Positions 34,501 through 42,274 of a DNA stretch of 64,000 bases are shown here, piece by piece. Each line of letters begins with the position of its first letter. Position 1 is the stretch's first letter. Source of the stretch: PSRJ01 sp963825305 (GTDB lineage: Bacteria; Acidobacteriota; Terriglobia; Bryobacterales; Bryobacteraceae). Location of the stretch: NCBI GenBank assembly GCA_963825305.1, contig CAWGTA010000017.1:310001-374000 (forward strand), written 5' to 3'. The translations under genes and the position numbers were made by a program. The notes beneath the pieces are model-generated. The model was not told the DNA's origin. It searched no databases and saw only the letters and a list, made by a program, of their open reading frames with translations.

Positions 34501-37086
34501 ATTGCGCTCATTGCCGTACCGGTTTCACTCGCCCCGGCAATCGCGAACCAACCGTATTCCAAGCAACTCACCGCCACGGGTGGAACCGGGAGTTACACCT
34601 GGTCGAGCAGCGGCACACTGCCCACGGGCATGCAAGTGCAAGCCGGTGGCTTACTAACGGGTACGCCCACGAGCGTCGGCACCTTCGTCTTTACCGCCAA
34701 TGTTACCGACGGCACGCAGCACTCCTCCGAACAGTTGACGCTCATTGTAAATCCGCCCGCGCCCGCTATCACTTCTCCGTTATCCGGGTTCAATACGATC
34801 AGCCCGTTGCAGGTAATCGGAACATCGCTCGCCAACGCGGGAATCACGGTGTATGACGGGGCAATCCAAGTGGGAACGGGCATCGCGAGCGGCGGTACGT
34901 TTAGCGTGAGCGTGGCGCTTTCGGTAGGTACGGGGCATTCGCTGACGGCCACCCAAACCGTCAACAGCCTTACCAGCGCCGCCAGCGCGGCAGTGACGGG
35001 AACGATCGCGCCGGCCGCGCCCGTAATCACCTCGCCGGCGACAGGATTTACTACGACCAGTCCCGTGCAGGTGAGCGGAACCGCAGTCGGCAACGGGGCA
35101 ATCACGGTGTACGACGGGGTAACCCAAGTGGGAACGGGCACGGCGAGCGGTGGTACATTCAGCGTGAGCGTGACGCTGTCGGTAGGTGCGGGGCATTCGC
35201 TGACGGCTACCCAGACCATCAACAGCCTCACCAGCGCTGCCAGCGCGGCAGTCACCGGAACGATCGCACCGCCGGCGCCCTCCATCACGTCTCCGTCGAA
35301 TGGATTTAGCACGACCAGTCCCGTGCAGGTGAGCGGCGGCGGCACAGTCGCCGGCGCGGGAATCACCGTGTACGACGGGGCTACCCAAGTGGGAACGGGC
35401 ACGGCAAGTGGAAGCACATACAGCCTGAGCGTGCCGCTGTCGGTAGGCGCGGGCCATTCGCTGACGGTTACCCAGACCGTCAACAGCATCACCAGCGCCC
35501 ACAGCGCAGCAGTCACCGGAACGACCGCGCCGCCCGCGCCCTCCATCACGTCTCCTTCGAATGGATTTAGCACGACCAGTCCCGTGCAAGTGAGCGGCGG
35601 CGGCACAGTCGCCGGCGCGGGAATCACCGTGTACGACGGGGCTACCCAAGTGGGAACGGGCACGGCAAGTGGAAGCCCATACAGCCTGAGCGTGCCGCTG
35701 TCGGTAGGCGCGGGCCATTCGCTGACGGTTACCCAAACCGTCAATGGCGTCACCAGCGCCGCCAGCGCAGCAGTCACAGGAACGATTGTGCCGCCTCCGA
35801 GTATCTCAGGTGCTGTGGTCCCCCCAGCGACAGCGACGGCCAACAACGCGATCACGCCTACCACGCTCTCGGCGACTGGAGGCACTCCGCCGTATACCTG
35901 GTCGCTAAACTCGGGGTCGCTGCCCACTGGAGTATCTCTGAGCCCGGGTGGCGTGATTTCAGGGACGCCGACGGCGACGGGTAATTTCGCATATGTGGTC
36001 CAGGTAGCGGACAGTGGTAGTCTAATCGCGACTGCCAGCTTCAGCATGAATGTCGGCCCCCAAATTACTGCTGGTCCGGTAACCGGCTTCCAGAACTACA
36101 CCTACCCCGCTACGCTGCTTGGGGCAACCGGCGGCGCACCGCCCTATACGTGGTCCGGTGCCTCGATTTCCGGGATGAACCTGACCGCCGATGGCGTTAT
36201 GACTGGTTTCCCGACTCTGGCTGCAACTGCAACCGTGACCGTCACCGATGCGAATGGCGGCTTGACCTCAGTTCCGTTTACGATTGTCGGGCCCGTTTCT
36301 GTGCAGGGTGCCGGCGGCCCATCGGTCACTACGATCTCGAACGTCAGCCTGACCAGTCCCGGAACTGTAGTTCAGGTCACCGCGACGCCCGGCGCGACGA
36401 TTCCAGTGAGCTTTAATTACAACCTTGTCGAGGGTGTCGGATACTGCCCAGGTTGCATCGACCAAATCACGGTTGGTTTCGTGAACACGCTACCGACATC
36501 CTGCGAGTATGACGGACAGCCGGGACCGGGCGGCACCGGTACCCAGCCGGCATCCGTCAACCTGACCGCGCCAAGCATGCCCGGACGCTATTACATCGTC
36601 TATCACAAGAGCCAGCAGTTTACGTGCACGGACGCTCTAGCGACCGCGTTGTCCCCTTCTGATCCGCCCATTGCCGTCGTCGACGTCATTCCACTCCAGT
36701 CGTCTACGTACTTGGGAGTCTCGATCAGCAACGTCAATCTGAACGCCAGTGGCGGCAATGCAATCACGGTGGCGGCCGGCGTGGGTGCCCCCATCAATGT
36801 GAGCTTGTCCTACACAATTACGGACGGCCCCTGTCCGGGTTGCGTTGATCTAATTCAGATCGGGTTCGCCAGTGGCCCACCCCCGAACAATGCGTGTCCC
36901 TATGGACCTGGAATTCCCGGTGCACCGGGAGTTTCGGGTAGCAACTCAGTCTCGCTAACTGCGCCGTTCCTGCCAGGGCGATACTTCATCGGGTTCGATC
37001 GGGAAGAGGATTTTCAGTGCAACAGCTTCTGGTGGAGCGGGAATCCAGGGCCAGACCGCTACATTGGTGTGGTGGATGTCCAATAG
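31504..37086 (+). CDS. Giant secreted repeat protein: sialidase/BNR-like N-terminus, NPNIA repeats, Ig-like domains
   Basis: 1860 residues from ATG 31504. The signal peptide ends LLAQVPGP (about 38). Residues about 40-650 resemble a BNR/sialidase-type propeller, with Asp-box-like SFDGGQTWTS, STNCGLTWSS and SYDGGNSFSK. Residues about 766-860 are 19 pentapeptides of the ANPNI type. Putative Ig domains (IAVPVSLAPAIANQPYSKQL) and four copies of an 80-90 residue module starting ITSP-GF-T-SPVQV follow. The C-terminus has two related cysteine modules (GYCPGCIDQITVGF, GPCPGCVDLIQIGF). It is probably an adhesin or surface glycan-binding protein; no enzyme activity is shown. The reading frame is intact. 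Confidence 0.8.
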   Translation: MSTKIPPTSSGASHLHFNRAVACLLLLITAGMGPLLAQVPGPNVNMVSGTQWPGGDPFLQRQNEPSMAVSSRNPLHMLAGANDYRTVDLPGVSGAAEPTGDAWLGLFKSFDGGQTWTSTLIPGYPQDRSLQALLSPIRGLGAGADPSVRAGTNGMFYYSGLAFNRQDGGASKVFVASYTDDNNLEGGDSIRYLWTTAAESSSGSNFEDKPSLAVDIPRASSGYCIIPTLPLQNTQIFPAGTVYVAWTEFIGGADSANAQIRLSRSTNCGLTWSSPETISKVGITSQGAALAIDPNTGTLYVVWRVFASTTPAQGDAIMYSASYDGGNSFSKPALLANIAPFDQGDTSVSFRTNSLPSIAIDAASHVYVAWSQRGVGPGGDARVVVATGTPIASHNPPLQFTAPAIVDPWPGRGHQIMPALAFSAGKLTAAWYDLRNDDLIAEYTPLGGGQFSGTLLSSGGAPDYPAFGSFIADPTVPYQPDARRQTLDVRAAQAQPGNPPSFFSSVQVSQYAFGSTIDNPSVIQQLEVNAPNLPMFQTGTLPFIGDYIDVAGPTFIANHSNGSWRFNNQPSDPDFTHVVWTDNRNVVQPADGNWANYTPPTYGTSTTSIFDPTQQRPACIVSTTGNNTGDRNQDIYTALLSPGLAVSARGNAKPLGTVNGKLIQREFPVTVQNTTAQTRFYQLTIGSQPAGGSASFLQFPVNGLPNPFTQIDVQVPGLSATSRSIFVTSTDPHATVLVSVVELTSVNGSPVPGGQTGSVTINSDVSNPNIANPNIANTEIYNSNISNPTLSNPNIANPNIANPNIANPNIANPNIANVTVANPNIANPNIANPNIANPNIANPNIANPNIANPNIANAALTDATWTVTNAGNTATAYSVKMLAGQNPPQGVNLQLIVSQSYNTPAVIGCNQAVEQHFVPVANITNVVFSSAGNLLQPAATDPNAVAVSLLPGESAFVTMRVLDTTTSNPAQALQHFNPAVATAPAIVSQGANTGTTTPPIALIAVPVSLAPAIANQPYSKQLTATGGTGSYTWSSSGTLPTGMQVQAGGLLTGTPTSVGTFVFTANVTDGTQHSSEQLTLIVNPPAPAITSPLSGFNTISPLQVIGTSLANAGITVYDGAIQVGTGIASGGTFSVSVALSVGTGHSLTATQTVNSLTSAASAAVTGTIAPAAPVITSPATGFTTTSPVQVSGTAVGNGAITVYDGVTQVGTGTASGGTFSVSVTLSVGAGHSLTATQTINSLTSAASAAVTGTIAPPAPSITSPSNGFSTTSPVQVSGGGTVAGAGITVYDGATQVGTGTASGSTYSLSVPLSVGAGHSLTVTQTVNSITSAHSAAVTGTTAPPAPSITSPSNGFSTTSPVQVSGGGTVAGAGITVYDGATQVGTGTASGSPYSLSVPLSVGAGHSLTVTQTVNGVTSAASAAVTGTIVPPPSISGAVVPPATATANNAITPTTLSATGGTPPYTWSLNSGSLPTGVSLSPGGVISGTPTATGNFAYVVQVADSGSLIATASFSMNVGPQITAGPVTGFQNYTYPATLLGATGGAPPYTWSGASISGMNLTADGVMTGFPTLAATATVTVTDANGGLTSVPFTIVGPVSVQGAGGPSVTTISNVSLTSPGTVVQVTATPGATIPVSFNYNLVEGVGYCPGCIDQITVGFVNTLPTSCEYDGQPGPGGTGTQPASVNLTAPSMPGRYYIVYHKSQQFTCTDALATALSPSDPPIAVVDVIPLQSSTYLGVSISNVNLNASGGNAITVAAGVGAPINVSLSYTITDGPCPGCVDLIQIGFASGPPPNNACPYGPGIPGAPGVSGSNSVSLTAPFLPGRYFIGFDREEDFQCNSFWWSGNPGPDRYIGVVDVQ
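33799..34083 (+). repeat. 19 tandem pentapeptide repeats, consensus ANPNI
   Basis: 285 bases encode nineteen five-residue units without interruption; most are ANPNI, with variants ANTEI, YNSNI, SNPTL, ANVTV, ANAAL. Position 2 is always Asn and position 5 always Ile, Leu or Val. Codons vary between units (aac/aat, att/atc, gcg/gcc/gct), so the protein repeat is conserved more than the DNA. Confidence 0.9.
34764..35790 (+). repeat. Four tandem Ig-like module repeats
   Basis: Four units of about 255-265 bases encode the GITVYDG-QVGTG-ASG-SVGxGHSLT-TQT pattern. Units 3 and 4 (from about 35274 and 35535) are almost identical at the DNA level; units 1 and 2 are more diverged. This indicates recent duplication of the last unit. 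Confidence 0.85.
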
Positions 37087-37468
37087 CGGCCGACCGTGAC
37101 ACTGGCATCCCAGTGGCGGAATTTGCCGGTACGTGGGGAAAACTAAAAGAAGCGAAGCTTCCAAAATTTCTGAACCAGATCACGTCAAGACCAACCTGAC
37201 TTCCGGTAATTGAATGTCGGTCCAGGAAGCACTCCCGGGGGTCGGATCGCTGTCTCCGGTAACGCATCCGGCTGGGCATCTGTTGACTTTCGTGCGGTAC
37301 GTCTCGCGTGTGCGAAGGCGAGCCACTGTGACGCGAAAGGCGAAAGTAAGGACCTAATCGCTATGCGGCGCGCGAGCCAGTCGCATGACTACGAGGAGGC
37401 CGCTAAGGTGGCTGAGAGACTGATTACATAGTTCTCCGATTGCGACCCCGCAGGCGGGAAGGTCCGCC
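37087..37468. other. Intergenic stretch without a supported gene
   Basis: A 73-codon frame (37210-37431) shows no domain or ribosome site. The stretch at about 37173-37213 resembles 31352-31389 upstream of the giant gene (cagatcac-tcaa-accaa-ctgac), forming imperfect direct repeats that flank it. Confidence 0.5.
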
Positions 37469-37825
37469 CTACCGCTTTTCCGTATTTTCGGTGGCTTCCC
37501 AAGTCCTCATCTCCCGCAAGATCACTTCATAAATTCGCCTAACTGTTGCGGGCGGCAAGGGACCGGTTTTTCCGATTTCAACGACGTGATCGAGAACCTG
37601 CTGTTCGCGGGCCGGGGCTGCCACCGCCAGGCCCGACTCTTTCTTGATGGTGCCGATATGCTGGACGATCGCGGCGCGTTTGTTCAGCAGTTCCACAATC
37701 TGTCGGTCGACTCCGTCGATCTGGGTCCGGTACTCCGCCAAGCGCACGTTTGTGGCGGTCTGCGCAGCTACGGCGCTTACGCAAACGGAAATTAAAAGTG
37801 CAGTGTTCAGCAATCGGCGTTCCAT
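37469..37825 (-). CDS. Exported chorismate mutase (AroQ type)
   Basis: 118 residues. A signal peptide (ALLISVCVSAVAAQ) precedes one AroQ helical domain: RLAEYRTQIDGVDRQIVELL, NKRAAIVQHIGTIKKES, REQQVLDHVV, VRRIYEVILREMR. The conserved Arg, Lys and Glu/Gln positions of AroQ mutases are present. Chorismate mutase turns chorismate into prephenate, normally in the cytoplasm; secreted forms are known in some bacteria but their role is unclear. Single-domain and intact. Confidence 0.85.
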   Translation of the reverse strand: MERRLLNTALLISVCVSAVAAQTATNVRLAEYRTQIDGVDRQIVELLNKRAAIVQHIGTIKKESGLAVAAPAREQQVLDHVVEIGKTGPLPPATVRRIYEVILREMRTWEATENTEKR

Positions 37826-37839
37826 TGCCAGCCTCCCGA

Positions 37840-38298
37840 TCAGGGCCGTTGAATTAACTCAACGCGGTTGCCGGCTGGATCGATCGCGATGCCGATGACG
37901 ATGCCGGTCTTTCCGAACGGGCGCGGATCGCCGGTCATCGAGCCTCCCGCAGCCTTGATGGCAGCGACTGTCGACGCCATGTCCTTCACGTTGAGGATCA
38001 CGTGCGCGATCGGGTCCTTTAGGTCGTCGGAATCGCGATGCATGATTACGATCGGCTCGCTCTTGTTGGCCTTGGCGGCGTCAGTTGTCGTACCGAAGTT
38101 CACGAAGACCTCCGGTCCTCCGGCTGCTTCGATCCGATTGACCTCCTGCATGCCGAACGCGGCCTGATAGAACTTCGCCAACGAAACGGAATCTTTCGCG
38201 CCGATTCGCACCGAGTTCAGCGTCACTTGGGCATGTGCGGCGCTCGCCAGCAGCAGCGCGGCTGATAACGCTATCGCAGTTGTGTAGTGTCTCTTCAT
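37840..38298 (-). CDS. Exported VOC (glyoxalase-fold) protein
   Basis: 152 residues from ATG 38298 (38307 also possible). Signal peptide about 1-22 (LSAALLLASAAHAQV). A single VOC domain: TLNSVRIGAKDSVSLAKFYQ, AAFGMQEVNRIE, HVILNVKDMASTVAAIKAAG, GIAIDPAGNRVELIQ. Only some of the usual metal ligands are visible (Glu in VELIQ, His in AHVILNV). It lies 14 bases downstream of nothing on its strand and just before the chorismate mutase gene, with which it is probably co-transcribed. Substrate unknown. Confidence 0.8.
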   Translation of the reverse strand: MKRHYTTAIALSAALLLASAAHAQVTLNSVRIGAKDSVSLAKFYQAAFGMQEVNRIEAAGGPEVFVNFGTTTDAAKANKSEPIVIMHRDSDDLKDPIAHVILNVKDMASTVAAIKAAGGSMTGDPRPFGKTGIVIGIAIDPAGNRVELIQRP

Positions 38299-38328
38299 CT
38301 CAATCATGATAGACCATTGGTCGAAGAC

Positions 38329-38382
38329 TAGACACAAGCCGGGAGGCCGGTGCTATGTACCACAGGCCTCCCGGCCTGTGTC
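38329..38382. repeat. Inverted pair of AGGCCGG/CCGGCCT palindromes
   Basis: agacacaagccgggaggccgg on the left pairs with ccggcctgtgtct on the right, and the right half contains the same cacaggcctcccggcctgtg unit as 24317-24336. It lies between divergent genes. Confidence 0.6.
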
Positions 38383-38518
38383 TGGTTGTAGCACACCACT
38401 CCATCCACATGTATTTTAGGGGGATGATCCATGAACGCGAAGTTTAAGTCGCCTTCACCGGGGAAAGCTTGGTGAAGTGGATGCCGTTCGGATATACTTC
38501 CGCATGGGAGAACCCGTG

Positions 38519-39991
38519 ATGAAGAGACTTGCCGCAGTTGTAATTTGCTCCGCGTTCCTGGGTGGGAGCGCCATGGCGCAGGATGCCAAGACCGTAATCG
38601 CCAATGCGCAAAAGGCGTTGGGTGATCCGCAATCCATCACCTATTCCGGATCGGCGAAGGATGTGGCATTCCAGCAGTGCGGGGCCAACTCCACCGACAT
38701 GATGTGCCGGTCGACGCACGATCCCATGCGGCCGATCAACAATTACGTCCGCGTGATCGACCTCAGCGCACCCGCGTCCCGGCACACCGGAAGCACCAAC
38801 AACATTGGGGCCGGCGGCTCAACCACGGTGACGCCTGGGACCTTTTTCCAGCAGGTCACGCCCCAGCAGGCGGATGTCTCGAACCCGTGGGCCAACTCTC
38901 TGGAGTTTTACATCACGCCATGGGGCTTTCTGAAAGGCGCCGCGGCCAATAACGCCACGGTGAGCCATGCCAAGGTCGACGGCAAGAAATATACCGTCTT
39001 GACCTGGAGCCCGGCGGCCAAGGCTCCTTCCGGTAAGAGTTACGTGATCAATGGCTACGTGGACGACCAGAACATGGTCGATCGGGTGGAGACGTGGCTC
39101 GGCGAAAATATCATGGGCGACATGCACATCCTCGCGATTTACTCGGGATGGAAAGACTTCGGCGGCGGCGCGATGGCGCCTTCGAAAATCGTGCAGACGC
39201 GCGGCGGCTGGCCCTTCTTTGAAGTGAATGTGGCAGCGGCGAAAGCCAATCCCCCCGATGTCGCTGCATTGGTTCCTGCACCGGCACCGGCCGCAGGTCG
39301 TGGCGGCGCGGGTGGCGGGCCGCCGGCTGCGGCGCCTCTAACGGTCACTTCCGAAAAGCTGGGCGACGGCCTTTACCGGCTCACCACCGGACCCGGCAGT
39401 TACGATTCCGTGATTGTGGAGTTCAAAGACTACATCATGATGCTCGAGGCCGGCCAATCCGTGGCGCGAGCTGTCGCGTACGTCGCCGAAACGAAGAAGC
39501 TAATTCCCAACAAGCCGATCCGCTACGTCATGAACACGCATCCGCATTCCGATCACACGGGAGGGCTGCCCGTGCTGGTGGCTGAAGGCGCAACCATCAT
39601 CACCCAGAAGAACAATGAGGAATTCCTCGAGAAAGCGCTCAACACTCCTAGAACGCTGTTGGACGACCCTCTCGCCAAGAATCCGAAGAAAGCGAAGATT
39701 GAAACGGTTGCAGAGAAGAAGGTCTACTCCGATGGAACCCGAACCGTTGAGATGTATCACATTTTTCCGGCTCCCCACTCCAACGGGTTGATCATCGCGT
39801 ACATTCCCAAGGAGAAGGTTCTGTTCCAGGGCGACTTCTCAGTGAACCCCGGGGAACCGGCTAACGATCACGTGAAAGCTCTGTACCCAGTTCTGGTAAA
39901 GCTCAATTTGGACTTTGACCGGTATATCAACGTGCACGCCTCCGCTGCTCCACAGACCAAGGCAGATGTGTGGAAGGCCCTGGGGAAATAG
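38519..39991 (+). CDS. Exported metallo-beta-lactamase-fold hydrolase with long N-terminal domain
   Basis: 490 residues from ATG 38519, with gggag 9 bases upstream. Signal peptide about 1-20 (LGGSAMAQD). Residues about 22-270 are a beta-rich domain (AQKALGDPQSITYSGSAKDV, DQNMVDRVETWLGENIMGD) that often precedes MBL domains in this phylum. A Pro/Gly/Ala linker follows, then the MBL domain: DGLYRLTTGPGSYDSVIVEF, MNTHPHSDHTGGLPVLV (complete HxHxDH, about 339-344), MYHIFPAPHSNGL and VLFQGDFSVNPG. A metal-dependent hydrolase outside the cytoplasm; substrate unknown. Confidence 0.85.
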   Translation: MKRLAAVVICSAFLGGSAMAQDAKTVIANAQKALGDPQSITYSGSAKDVAFQQCGANSTDMMCRSTHDPMRPINNYVRVIDLSAPASRHTGSTNNIGAGGSTTVTPGTFFQQVTPQQADVSNPWANSLEFYITPWGFLKGAAANNATVSHAKVDGKKYTVLTWSPAAKAPSGKSYVINGYVDDQNMVDRVETWLGENIMGDMHILAIYSGWKDFGGGAMAPSKIVQTRGGWPFFEVNVAAAKANPPDVAALVPAPAPAAGRGGAGGGPPAAAPLTVTSEKLGDGLYRLTTGPGSYDSVIVEFKDYIMMLEAGQSVARAVAYVAETKKLIPNKPIRYVMNTHPHSDHTGGLPVLVAEGATIITQKNNEEFLEKALNTPRTLLDDPLAKNPKKAKIETVAEKKVYSDGTRTVEMYHIFPAPHSNGLIIAYIPKEKVLFQGDFSVNPGEPANDHVKALYPVLVKLNLDFDRYINVHASAAPQTKADVWKALGK

Positions 39992-40027
39992 AAAAGGAGT
40001 CTGGTTTGATTTATGGTGCGCCCGCGC

Positions 40028-40110
40028 GCCTGCCTTCCGGCGTAGTAGCGAGCGGTGCGCAGGCGCGGCGGAGGAGCGCCGGAGCTGGAGCGCGGCAGCA
40101 AGGTTTCCAC
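40028..40110. repeat. GC-rich dispersed repeat (CCTTCCGGCGT-AGCGAGCGGTGCG type)
   Basis: cgcctgccttccggcgtagt followed by agcgagcggtgcgcaggcgc and ggcggaggagcgccgg. This is one copy of the family also seen at 41590-41750, 43388-43475, 57065-58215, 62355-62835 and 63236-63580. The rest of the gap 39992-40317 shows no gene. Confidence 0.7.
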
Positions 40111-40317
40111 CCCCTTCGCCGACCGCCCGGGCGTTGGAGAGCGTTCCATCCGTCCGCGAGCGTGACTGCAACCATGCGGTACAAGTGCTCCACAGAAGCC
40201 TCATCCTGCAAGCAGTGTTATAAAGGGTATTGTCTTGTCTGGTAACCCCCCTTCCCAGGGCGGAAGCGCAAGCCGGACTACGCCTCAAACTGCTACAGGC
40301 GCAACAAGGGGTAATCT

Positions 40318-41433
40318 ATGGAAAGATTCACATTCGCAGCCATCGCCGGAGTTTTATTGACTGGGCTCTCCGGCACGCCGGCATTCGGCCAGCCGACGGC
40401 TTCGTCCCCCGTGTGGAGTCCCGCCAAAGCTGCCGCCTACCTGGACACGAGGTTGACATGGTGGATTTCATGGCCGAAGTCCGCCACCGACCACGGCACG
40501 TTTTGCATTTCCTGCCATACGGTGACGCCGTTTTCACTGGGCAGAGCCGCACTGCGCGGCCCTTTGGGCGAATCGGGGGCGTCTTCCAATGAGCAAAAGG
40601 TGCTGGATAGTGTCACCGAGCGCGTCCGCATGTGGCACGACGTCGATCCGTTTTACACCGATCAGGCCCGCGGACTTCCCAAAACATCGGAATCGCGAGC
40701 GACGGAATCGATCCTCAATTCCCTGATACTAGTCTGGCGCGATGTACCCACGGGTCACCTCAGCGCGGATGCTAGACTTGCTCTCGACAATATGTGGGCT
40801 CTGCAGATCAAAGATGCCGAAATGAACGGAGCCTGGGCCTGGCTTCAATTTCATAACGCTCCCTTTGAGGGCGATTCGCAATTTTACGGCAACTCGCTGG
40901 CAGCGATCGCCATCGGTTCCGCGCCCGGGAATTATCAGTCGGAGCAACAAGTTCAGAACGGCATAAAACTTCTGAGTGCTTGGCTCGTCAAGAACATGAA
41001 TGCGCAGACGCCGTTGGATCGCGTCGTATTGCTTTGGGCGTCCACGAAACTGAACGGCCTTCTTACGCGTGACCAGCGAAACAAGATCGTGGAAGAGACT
41101 CTGGACAGACAACGCGAAGACGGAGGCTTCAGTATGTCGCAACTCATCGGCGCCTGGAAACGCCATGACGATACACCACTCGATACCTCGAGCGATGGTT
41201 ACGCAACGGGCCTGATTGCTTTCGCCTTGGAACAGGTTGAAGCACCACAGGCTCACTCGCCGCTGAAGCGGGCGCTCGCTTGGTTGAGCAAGAACCAGAT
41301 TGAGTCGGATGGCCGGTGGCCAGCGGTTTCGCTCAACAACAACCGGCCGGTGTTGTCCGATACGGGACTCTTCATGAGCGATGCGGCCACCGCTTACGCC
41401 GTGCTGGCTTTGACAAATGCGCCTGGTCGATAG
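40318..41433 (+). CDS. Exported heme-c protein with terpene-cyclase-like alpha/alpha toroid
   Basis: 371 residues. Signal peptide about 1-24 (LSGTPAFGQP). A heme c motif CISCH lies at 63-67, within GTFCISCHTVTPF. The rest is helical with repeats resembling the squalene/hopene cyclase and prenyltransferase toroid: NGAWAWLQFHNAPFEGDSQF, LDRQREDGGFSMSQLIGAWK, DTSSDGYATGLIAFALEQ, ALAWLSKNQIESDGRWPAVS, DAATAYAVLAL. The DxDD acid motif of the cyclases is not seen, so cyclase activity is unlikely. Probably a periplasmic heme protein of unknown role. Confidence 0.75.
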   Translation: MERFTFAAIAGVLLTGLSGTPAFGQPTASSPVWSPAKAAAYLDTRLTWWISWPKSATDHGTFCISCHTVTPFSLGRAALRGPLGESGASSNEQKVLDSVTERVRMWHDVDPFYTDQARGLPKTSESRATESILNSLILVWRDVPTGHLSADARLALDNMWALQIKDAEMNGAWAWLQFHNAPFEGDSQFYGNSLAAIAIGSAPGNYQSEQQVQNGIKLLSAWLVKNMNAQTPLDRVVLLWASTKLNGLLTRDQRNKIVEETLDRQREDGGFSMSQLIGAWKRHDDTPLDTSSDGYATGLIAFALEQVEAPQAHSPLKRALAWLSKNQIESDGRWPAVSLNNNRPVLSDTGLFMSDAATAYAVLALTNAPGR

Positions 41434-41589
41434 GTCCGTTCGTGGCAAGTGTTCCCGTCACGCAGTAAACTCAAATCGTCCGGCCAGTAGGGCCTTCGGT
41501 CGTGATGTAGTCGAAGCTGGGAGTGCGGCGGCGTGAGTTTCCGGCCCCCTGGCCGCCGCGTAGCGTGGCACCTTACGCTTTGTGGCGTC

Positions 41590-41750
41590 GAGCACTCCTC
41601 TGCTCCCCAGGTGCGCCGGTGCGGCGGACGGACGACGAGCGCGGGGCGGGAGCGTCGCGGCATCGCAGCCGGCCGCCTTCCGGCGTCTCGGCGAGCGGGG
41701 CGCCGGCGCGAGATATTGCGGAGCGGGCGCCGTGGCGGGCTTTCGCGTCC
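41590..41750. repeat. GC-rich dispersed repeat, two partial units
   Basis: ggtgcgccggtgcggcggac and gccgccttccggcgtctcgg with gagcggggcgccggcgcg, i.e. two partial units in tandem. The gap 41434-41860 holds no supported gene. Confidence 0.7.
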
Positions 41751-41860
41751 AGTTGACGAGCAACAACATTCTCCGCTGGCCGTTGCTTGGCACACCGGTA
41801 TGTGGTAAAAGCAAGCTCTGGAGAGAGCAAGATACGGGATCTCCGGACCATTCGAACTAA

Positions 41861-42274
41861 GTGACCAGAGCCTTCAATTACACACTCGTGGCTATTGCCC
41901 CCATGCTGGCGGCCCTGACTGCCGTGACCGCAAGACCGGCGCTTGCCCACCATTCGTTCACGATGTTCGATCAATCGAAGACGCTGACGCTACATGGCAC
42001 AGTCAAAGATTTCCGCTGGACCAACCCCCATGTCTTCATCCAATTGCTGGTCAAAAATGACCAAGGGAACGAAGAAGAGTGGAGCGTTGAGATGACCAGC
42101 CCCGAGCATCTATCGCGAGCCGGTTGGCGGCCGGGAACGCTGAAGCCGGGTGATAAAGTCACCTTGATCGTCCATCCCTTGCACAGCAATGCCAAAGGCG
42201 CTCAGTACCTCTCGGGAACGGGACCGAACGGGCCGCTGCTCGGCGAACCGCCACCCTCGGGAGCTAGCAAATGA
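41861..42274 (+). CDS. Exported DUF6152-like protein
   Basis: 137 residues from GTG 41861. Signal peptide about 1-29 (VTARPALAHHS). The mature part HHSFTMFDQSKTLTLHGTVK, DFRWTNPHVFIQLLV, EWSVEMTSPEHLSRAGW and LKPGDKVTLIVHPL is typical of the DUF6152 family, which begins with a His-His pair. Its stop overlaps the ATG of the next gene by 4 bases (atga), so the two are translationally coupled. Function unknown. Confidence 0.8.
   Translation: MTRAFNYTLVAIAPMLAALTAVTARPALAHHSFTMFDQSKTLTLHGTVKDFRWTNPHVFIQLLVKNDQGNEEEWSVEMTSPEHLSRAGWRPGTLKPGDKVTLIVHPLHSNAKGAQYLSGTGPNGPLLGEPPPSGASK

Noticed and set aside
33799..35790. Tandem DNA repeats as a possible CRISPR array
   Set aside because: Units are in frame, without spacers, and inside a long coding region.
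34593..36047. Minus-strand 484-codon frame inside the giant gene
   Set aside because: Mirrors the repeats of the coding strand and has low-complexity Val/Pro/Thr content.
37210..37431. 73-codon frame after the giant gene
   Set aside because: No ribosome site, domain or signal; lies in a stretch with direct repeats.
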